From the NCBI RefSeq assembly GCF_000153725.1, contig NZ_DS022276.1, forward strand, positions 2,216,888 through 2,264,526: a stretch of DNA of 47,639 nucleotides, written 5' to 3'. The first letter of the stretch is position 1, and the number at the start of each line of letters is the position of its first letter. The position numbers were made by a program, and so were the translations under genes. The notes beneath the pieces were generated by a model. The model was not told where the DNA came from. It saw nothing but the letters and a program-made list of their open reading frames with translations, and did not search any database. This stretch comes from Salipiger bermudensis HTCC2601. GTDB taxonomy: Bacteria; Pseudomonadota; Alphaproteobacteria; Rhodobacterales; Rhodobacteraceae. Below, in pieces: positions 42,503 through 47,639 of the stretch.

Positions 42503-45064
42503 TCAGCTGCGCGGCTTGAGGTTCTCGGGATCGTAGAGCGGCGCGTAGCCGACGCCCGCCACCTCGACCTCAAAGGGCTCGTCGAAATAGGTCACCTGCA
42601 GCTTGCGGCCGACCTCGCAATACTCCTGCGGCAGGTAGGCCAGCATGATGTTCTTGCCGACGGTCGGACCGAAGGCCTGCGAGGAGGTGTAGGAGCGGCG
42701 GCCGAGGCTGTCGACCAGCACCTCGCCGGTCTCCGGGTCCATCACCGGCATGGTGTTCACCGGGTAGCGGGCCACGCCCTGGCTGTCGGTGTTGTCATGC
42801 ATGACCAGCGTGCAGAGCATCGCCGGCTGCTTGTCGCGGGCGCGGTACTCGAGATGCTTCTCCTTGCCGCGGAAGTCGGCTTCCTTGACTTTCGGACGCG
42901 CGAGATCCGCCTCGTAGAGGTTGTACTGCGTGTGCAGGTCGGCGTTCTGCAGGCGCAGCGACTTCTCGAGGCGGCGCGAGTTGGCATAGGTCTCGACACC
43001 CACCGCCATGACGCCGGCATCGCGCAGCGCGTCCCAGACGGCGAGGCCGTCCTCGTAGGGCATGTGAAGCTCCCAGCCCTGCTCGCCGACATAGGAGATG
43101 CGGAAGGCCATGACGGTCTTGCCCGCGATCTCGATTGGCTTGATCGCAGCGAAGGGGAAGTTCTCGATGTCGAGCGCGTCCGGATCCGCGACCACCTTCT
43201 TGAGGTTCTCGCGGGCGTTCGGGCCCCAGATGCCGATGGTGGTGAACTTCTCGGTCACGTCCTCGATGGTCACGTCGAGGCCGCGATCCTGCGCCATGCG
43301 CTTCATGTACATCAGGTCGCGCGGTCCGGCATCGGCGCCGTTCACGAGACGGCAGCGGTCGCCCATGCGGAACACGGTGAAGTCCGCGCGCACGTTGCCC
43401 TCGTCATCGAGCATATGGGTGTAGATGCCCTTGCCGACCATGTTGTCGCCACCGATCTTGGCGGCGCAGAGATACTCCATCAGCGCCACGTGATCCGGAC
43501 CGGAGATGTCGGTCATGTGGAAGTGCGACAGGTTGATGATGCCGCAATCGGCGCTCATCTCGAGCTGCTCGGCGTTCGACACGCGCCAGAAGTGGCGGTT
43601 GTCCCACTCGTTCTCGCGCACCGGCACCTGGTCGGCGTATTTCTCGAGCAGGTGCTCGTTGGCGGCGTAGCCATGCGCCCGCTCCCAGCCGCCGAGCTCC
43701 ATGAAGTAGCCACCCAGCTCGACCTCACGCTCATAGAACGGCGAGCGGCGGATGCCGCGGGCGTTTGCGAAGGGCTCGCGCGGGTGAACCGGCGGGTTGT
43801 AGATCTTCTTGGCGGTCTCTTCGCAGCGGCCCCAGATGAAGTCCTCGGTGAGCTGGTAGTCCTGGAAACGCGCGTAATCGATGCTGTTGTGATCGATATG
43901 GGTGCGTCCGTCGGTCATCCAGTCGACGATGAGCTTGGCCATGCCGGGCGCGTCCTTGACCCAGATCGCCACGGCGTACCACAGGCCGCGCACCTTGCGG
44001 CTCTCGCCCATCGAGGGGCCGCCATCGGTGGTGGTCTGAAGCAGGCCGTTGAACGAGTGGCTCTCGTTGAAGCCCAGCTCGGCCAGGATCGGGGTCAGTT
44101 CCATCGCCTTTTCCAGCGGCTCGATCACGTCCTCGAGCTCGAGGTCGCGCATCGACGGTCCAAGGCGGGCCTGGCCCTTCTCGAGAATGTCGCGCGGGTG
44201 CACCATGCGCGGCTCTTTCTCGTAGTAGTAGCCCCACTCGATCTGGCCGCCCTCGGTGGTGTTGGGATCGCCGGTGTCGCGCAGGTAGGCGGAGTTGCCC
44301 TGATCGCGCAGCAGCGGACGGCCGATCTCGAGGCCGGTGCCGGCAAACTCATCGTAGGGGCCGAAGAAGGTCAGCGGGTGGTCGACCGGCATCACCGGCA
44401 GGTCTTCGCCCACCATGTCGGCGATCAGGCGGCCCCAGAGACCGGCGCAGACCACGACGTGATCGGCCATGATGGTGCCGCGGTGGGTCTTCACGCCGGT
44501 GACGCGACCGTTCTCCTGGATCAGCTCGAGCGCCGGGGTGTTGGCGAAGGCGCGCAGCTTGCCGGCCTTCTCGCCGGCATCCACCAGCTTGCCCGCCACG
44601 GTCTGCGAACGCGGCACGACGAGGCCGGCATCCGGGTCCCACATGGCGCCCTGGATCTGGTCTTCCTCGAGCAGCGGGAACTTCTCCTTGGCCTCGGCCG
44701 CGGAGATCATCTTCACGCGGGTGCCGAAGGCGCGGCCCGAGTCGCAGCGGCGCTTGAGCTCCTGCATGCGATCGTCATCGCCGACGCGGGCCACTTCGAG
44801 ACCGCCGATGCGCGAATAATGGCCCAGCTTCTCGTAGAAATCGACCGAGTAGGTCGAGGTGTAGGTGCTCAGCAGGTCGTGGCTGGTGACGTAGCAGAAA
44901 TCCGAGGCGTGGCCGGTCGAGCCGATATCGGTCGGGATGGCGGATTTGTCGATGCCGACGATGTCGGTCCAGCCGCGCTCGATCAGGTGGTGCGCGACAG
45001 ACGCGCCGACGATGCCTCCGAGGCCGACGATAACGACGTTTGCGCGTTCAGGAAACGAAGACAT
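42503..45064 (-). CDS. Dimethylglycine dehydrogenase-like flavoprotein
   Basis: The protein has 853 residues from ATG 45064. An N-terminal FAD domain (NVVIVGLGGIVGASVAHHL) includes GSTGHASDF, where the His matches the residue that binds FAD covalently in DMGDH relatives. A middle FAO_M domain follows (about 400-460, PPVHPREPFANARGIRRSPF), then a C-terminal aminomethyltransferase (GCV_T) fold from about 470 (VSNAEQLEMSADCGIINLSH; YVGEQGWELHMPYEDG). It would oxidise dimethylglycine to sarcosine, passing formaldehyde to tetrahydrofolate. Sarcosine dehydrogenase or DMSP/methylamine-type relatives are possible. The upstream extension to 45307 is rejected. Confidence 0.87.
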   Translation of the reverse strand: MSSFPERANVVIVGLGGIVGASVAHHLIERGWTDIVGIDKSAIPTDIGSTGHASDFCYVTSHDLLSTYTSTYSVDFYEKLGHYSRIGGLEVARVGDDDRMQELKRRCDSGRAFGTRVKMISAAEAKEKFPLLEEDQIQGAMWDPDAGLVVPRSQTVAGKLVDAGEKAGKLRAFANTPALELIQENGRVTGVKTHRGTIMADHVVVCAGLWGRLIADMVGEDLPVMPVDHPLTFFGPYDEFAGTGLEIGRPLLRDQGNSAYLRDTGDPNTTEGGQIEWGYYYEKEPRMVHPRDILEKGQARLGPSMRDLELEDVIEPLEKAMELTPILAELGFNESHSFNGLLQTTTDGGPSMGESRKVRGLWYAVAIWVKDAPGMAKLIVDWMTDGRTHIDHNSIDYARFQDYQLTEDFIWGRCEETAKKIYNPPVHPREPFANARGIRRSPFYEREVELGGYFMELGGWERAHGYAANEHLLEKYADQVPVRENEWDNRHFWRVSNAEQLEMSADCGIINLSHFHMTDISGPDHVALMEYLCAAKIGGDNMVGKGIYTHMLDDEGNVRADFTVFRMGDRCRLVNGADAGPRDLMYMKRMAQDRGLDVTIEDVTEKFTTIGIWGPNARENLKKVVADPDALDIENFPFAAIKPIEIAGKTVMAFRISYVGEQGWELHMPYEDGLAVWDALRDAGVMAVGVETYANSRRLEKSLRLQNADLHTQYNLYEADLARPKVKEADFRGKEKHLEYRARDKQPAMLCTLVMHDNTDSQGVARYPVNTMPVMDPETGEVLVDSLGRRSYTSSQAFGPTVGKNIMLAYLPQEYCEVGRKLQVTYFDEPFEVEVAGVGYAPLYDPENLKPRS

Positions 45065-45206
45065 GGTGCGTTCCACTTGTCTTTGAGGGGTGTCGAAACT
45101 GTCCGATGCGCAGGCATCGGTGGCTAGCGCTCGACCGGCATTCACCGGACCGAAAACGACGACCCGCGGCCCGGGTCGGCGAAGGGCGGGGCAGGCCGCC
45201 AAGGGG

Positions 45207-45256
45207 GCAGGGCAGACGCGGCGCGGGAGCAAGGGGGTGCGTCGCGTCTGCCCTGC
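45207..45256. repeat. Long inverted repeat upstream of the second GlxA-like gene
   Basis: GCAGGGCAGACGCG (45207-45220) and CGCGTCTGCCCTGC (45243-45256) are perfect 14-bp inverse copies around a 22-base loop, and pairing can extend inward with wobbles. The 333-base gap 45065-45397 is otherwise gene-free and contains the divergent promoters of the dehydrogenase and the GlxA-like gene. Confidence 0.65.
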
Positions 45257-45397
45257 GGATGCGCCCTGGGAGGCGGGCGCGAAACATAGAGGGCAGACTT
45301 GCAGCAAAGCGCTCGCGAAAAACAGGATGATTGCGTCAATGCGGGATGAGCGCTACGACACCGTATCAGGAATCCTTCGCGCCGCAGGACTGTGCCC

Positions 45398-46444
45398 ATG
45401 GACCAAGCCGCCCGCACCCCCTCTGTCCCCGCCCGAAACGCCTCTGCGCGTGCGCTCAGGCCGCGTAAGGACAGTGCCCGCCTGTCGGTGGGCTTCATCC
45501 TGTCGCGCAAGTTCACCCTCTGCGCCTTTGCCAATTTCGTCGACGTGCTGCGTCTGGCGGCGGACGAAGGCGACCGCTCGCGCCCGATCCTGTGCAACTG
45601 GACGGTTCTGTCGGACAGTATGGATGCGGTGATGTCGAGCAGTGGCATCACGGTGCAGCCCAAGGAGCGCCTCGGAGATCCCGGGCGCTTCGACTACATC
45701 GTCGTGGTCGGCGGCCTGATGGACGAGCTTCCGAGCCTGAGCGCCGGGCAGACCCGATTCCTGCAGGAGGCGGCCTCGCAGGGGGTGCCTCTGGTTGGGG
45801 TCTGCTCTGGCGCGTTTCTCCTGCATCAGGCCGGGCTGATGGATGGCTACCGCTGCTGCGTGAGCTGGTTCCACCATTCCGAGTTCCTGTCGCAGTTCGA
45901 GGGGCTGAACCCGGTCTCGGACCAGATCTTCGTGGTCGACCGCGACCGGCTCACCTGTTCCGGGGGCGCCAGCTCGGCGCATCTGGCGGCCCATCTGGTC
46001 GACAAGCACGTGGGTCAGGCGCAGGCCAGCAAGAGCCTGCATATCATGATCATCGATGACCAGTTGCAGGCCGAGAAGCCGCAGCCCGGCATCAGCATGG
46101 ATTTCAAGACCCGTGATCCGATCGTGCTGCGGGCGCTGCTCCTGATGCAGCAGAACATCGACACACCGCTTTCCGTCGCCGAGGTCGCCAAGCGTATCGG
46201 CCACAGCAAGCGCCAGCTCGAGCGGCATTTCCGTGTCGCGCTCGATACCTCGCCGCAGGCCGCCTTTCTCAGCATCCGCCTGTCGCTGGCGCATCACCTC
46301 ATCGAGACCAGCGAGAAGTCGGTGGCGCAGATCGCCCTCGACTGCGGCTTCTGCGACAGCTCGCACCTGAGCCGCATGTTCCGCCGCCAGTTCGGCTGCA
46401 CGCCGCTGGCGCTGCGCCAGAGCCGCGAGGCGCAGGCAGGCTGA
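45398..46444 (+). CDS. GlxA-family transcriptional regulator, copy 2 (GbdR-like)
   Basis: The protein has 348 residues from ATG 45398; GTG 45392 is possible. It has the same architecture as copy 1: amidotransferase-like sensor (RLSVGFILSRKFTLCAFANF; PLVGVCSGAFLLH) and AraC-type HTH (SVAEVAKRIGHSKRQLERH; IALDCGFCDSSHLSRMFRRQ). Long shared stretches such as GYRCCVSWFHH and SDQIFVVDRDRLTCSGG show recent paralogy. It sits between the dehydrogenase and sarcosine oxidase genes, so it is likely the activator for those, with copy 1 serving gbcAB. Which one senses dimethylglycine or betaine cannot be told. Confidence 0.89.
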   Translation: MDQAARTPSVPARNASARALRPRKDSARLSVGFILSRKFTLCAFANFVDVLRLAADEGDRSRPILCNWTVLSDSMDAVMSSSGITVQPKERLGDPGRFDYIVVVGGLMDELPSLSAGQTRFLQEAASQGVPLVGVCSGAFLLHQAGLMDGYRCCVSWFHHSEFLSQFEGLNPVSDQIFVVDRDRLTCSGGASSAHLAAHLVDKHVGQAQASKSLHIMIIDDQLQAEKPQPGISMDFKTRDPIVLRALLLMQQNIDTPLSVAEVAKRIGHSKRQLERHFRVALDTSPQAAFLSIRLSLAHHLIETSEKSVAQIALDCGFCDSSHLSRMFRRQFGCTPLALRQSREAQAG

Positions 46445-46559
46445 CGCATCGATCCTGCGCTTGGCGCGGATCTCCATCCCGGCTGTCGCAAACGTTCACG
46501 CTTGAGGCAGCATCTCAGGCTACCCCACTGCGATCATCTCTGCAGCCGGGGGCCGACTC

Positions 46560-47639
46560 ATGACGCGCTTCAACGCCTTTTCCCTCCTCAAGAACGCCCT
46601 GAGCGGCCACAAGAACTGGACCGAGCAGTGGCCGGACAGCCAGCCGAAAGACGAGTACGACGTGATCATCGTCGGCGCTGGCGGTCACGGCCTCGGTGCG
46701 GCCTACTACCTTGCCACCCAGCACGGCATCACCAACATCGCGGTGATCGACAAGGGCTGGCTCGGCGGCGGCAACACCGGCCGCAACACCACGATCATCC
46801 GCTCGAACTATCTCTATGACGAGAGCGCGCGGCTGTTCGATCACGCGGTGGACCTGTGGCAGGGGCTGAGCCAGGAGCTCAACTACAACGTCATGTATTC
46901 CAACCGTGGCGTGCTGATGCTGGCGCATAACGTGCACGACGTGCAGAGCTTCAAGCGCCACGTCCACGCCAACCGGCTGAACGGCGTCGACAACCGCTGG
47001 CTGACCACCGAAGAGTGCAAGGAATACTGCCCGCCGCTCAACGTCTCGCCCAATGCCCGCTACCCGGTGATGGGCGGTGCGCTGCAGCAGCGCGCCGGCA
47101 CCGCGCGCCATGACGCGGTTGCTTGGGGTTATGCCCGTGGGGCGGCGATGCGCGGCGTCGACATCATCCAGAACTGCCCGGTCACCGCGATCCGCCGCAA
47201 CGCCGACGGCTCGGTGGCAGGGGTCGAGACCGGCAAGGGCTTCATCAAGGCCAAGAAGGTCGCGGTGTCCGCCGCCGGCCACACCTCGGTGGTGATGGAG
47301 ACCGCCGGCGTGCGCCTGCCGCTCGAGAGCTACCCGCTGCAGGCTCTGGTCTCTGAGCCGGTCAAGCCGATCTTCCCCTGCGTGGTGATGTCGAACGCGG
47401 TGCACGCCTATATCAGCCAGTCCGACAAGGGCGAGCTGGTGATCGGCTCTGGCACCGACCAGTACACCTCCTACAGCCAGCGCGGCGGCCTGCCGCTGAT
47501 CGAGCACACCGTGGCCGCGATCACCGAGGTGTTCCCGATCTTCAACCGCATGCGGATGCTGCGCAAATGGGGCGGTATCGTCGACGTGACCCCGGACCGC
47601 TCGGCGATCATCTCGAAGACGCCCGTCTCGGGGCTCTAC
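46560..47639 (+). CDS. soxB: Sarcosine oxidase beta subunit (cut by window edge)
   Basis: The first 360 residues of a protein that is about 416 residues in heterotetrameric sarcosine oxidase are present. The N-terminus MTRFNAFSLLKNALSGHKNW and the FAD loop VIIVGAGGHGLGAAYYLATQ are followed by GGGNTGRNTTIIRSNYL, a stretch diagnostic for SoxB. It would oxidise sarcosine to glycine, with formaldehyde loaded on folate by the alpha subunit. soxDAG would be expected beyond the edge. It follows the second GlxA-like gene by 115 bases in the same direction. Confidence 0.93.
   Translation, partial: MTRFNAFSLLKNALSGHKNWTEQWPDSQPKDEYDVIIVGAGGHGLGAAYYLATQHGITNIAVIDKGWLGGGNTGRNTTIIRSNYLYDESARLFDHAVDLWQGLSQELNYNVMYSNRGVLMLAHNVHDVQSFKRHVHANRLNGVDNRWLTTEECKEYCPPLNVSPNARYPVMGGALQQRAGTARHDAVAWGYARGAAMRGVDIIQNCPVTAIRRNADGSVAGVETGKGFIKAKKVAVSAAGHTSVVMETAGVRLPLESYPLQALVSEPVKPIFPCVVMSNAVHAYISQSDKGELVIGSGTDQYTSYSQRGGLPLIEHTVAAITEVFPIFNRMRMLRKWGGIVDVTPDRSAIISKTPVSGLY

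Noticed and set aside
42485-45127. 880-residue open frame on the plus strand
   Set aside because: It is antisense to the dimethylglycine dehydrogenase gene and has no recognisable domain.

Overview
The window is GC-rich and tightly packed, and looks like the chromosome of a Rhodobacterales alphaproteobacterium (Roseobacter/Paracoccaceae type). Pointers are a GapR (DUF2312) protein, an ScfR-type acyl-CoA regulator, a glycine betaine demethylation cluster with GlxA-like regulators, a sulfide/persulfide operon with paired YeeE/YedE genes, and class Ib nrdHIEF behind a cobalamin riboswitch. Most long open frames opposite these genes are coding shadows caused by high GC.

Layout. 1-12.5 kb: an acetate/short-chain acyl module. 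It holds the start of acetyl-CoA synthetase (acs), a complete LivFGMHK-type ABC transporter, an ScfR regulator, a receiver-only response regulator, a small membrane protein, a hybrid SLC5 transporter/histidine kinase resembling CrbS, and a lone FliM/FliN-like protein. 12.5-14.9 kb: a sulfide/persulfide operon (MBL dioxygenase-like, two YeeE/YedE halves, DUF442) behind a strong palindrome. 14.9-21.1 kb: a DksA/TraR zinc-finger protein, small genes, a FadB-like protein whose dehydrogenase half has lost its catalytic His, gapR, a degenerate sulfotransferase-like protein and an orphan double-domain iron-type permease. 21.2 kb: tRNA-Thr(TGT).

21.3-33.2 kb looks accessory. It has a decayed IS5-type transposase, a small SHOCT membrane protein, two tandem secreted amidohydrolases, a truncated CoA-transferase, a membrane-anchored TolB/TPR regulator, and a tightly coupled three-gene operon: patatin-like phospholipase with a membrane hairpin, HNH-like domain fused to an ABC/SMC-type ATPase, and HNH nuclease. 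This operon resembles Septu (PtuAB) with an added phospholipase and a second, apparently inactivated HNH copy. It is the best candidate here for an undescribed, probably anti-phage, system, and it has its own promoter with a palindrome between the -35 and -10 elements.

33.4-37.5 kb: nrdHIEF, preceded by a cobalamin riboswitch and two NrdR-like boxes 31 bp apart. This suggests the Ib enzyme is a backup to a B12-dependent reductase elsewhere. 38-47.6 kb: glycine betaine catabolism, with betaine monooxygenase (gbcA, gbcB), a dimethylglycine-dehydrogenase-like flavoprotein, the start of sarcosine oxidase beta, two paralogous GlxA/GbdR-like regulators and a LysR regulator. The first and last genes of the window run off its edges.
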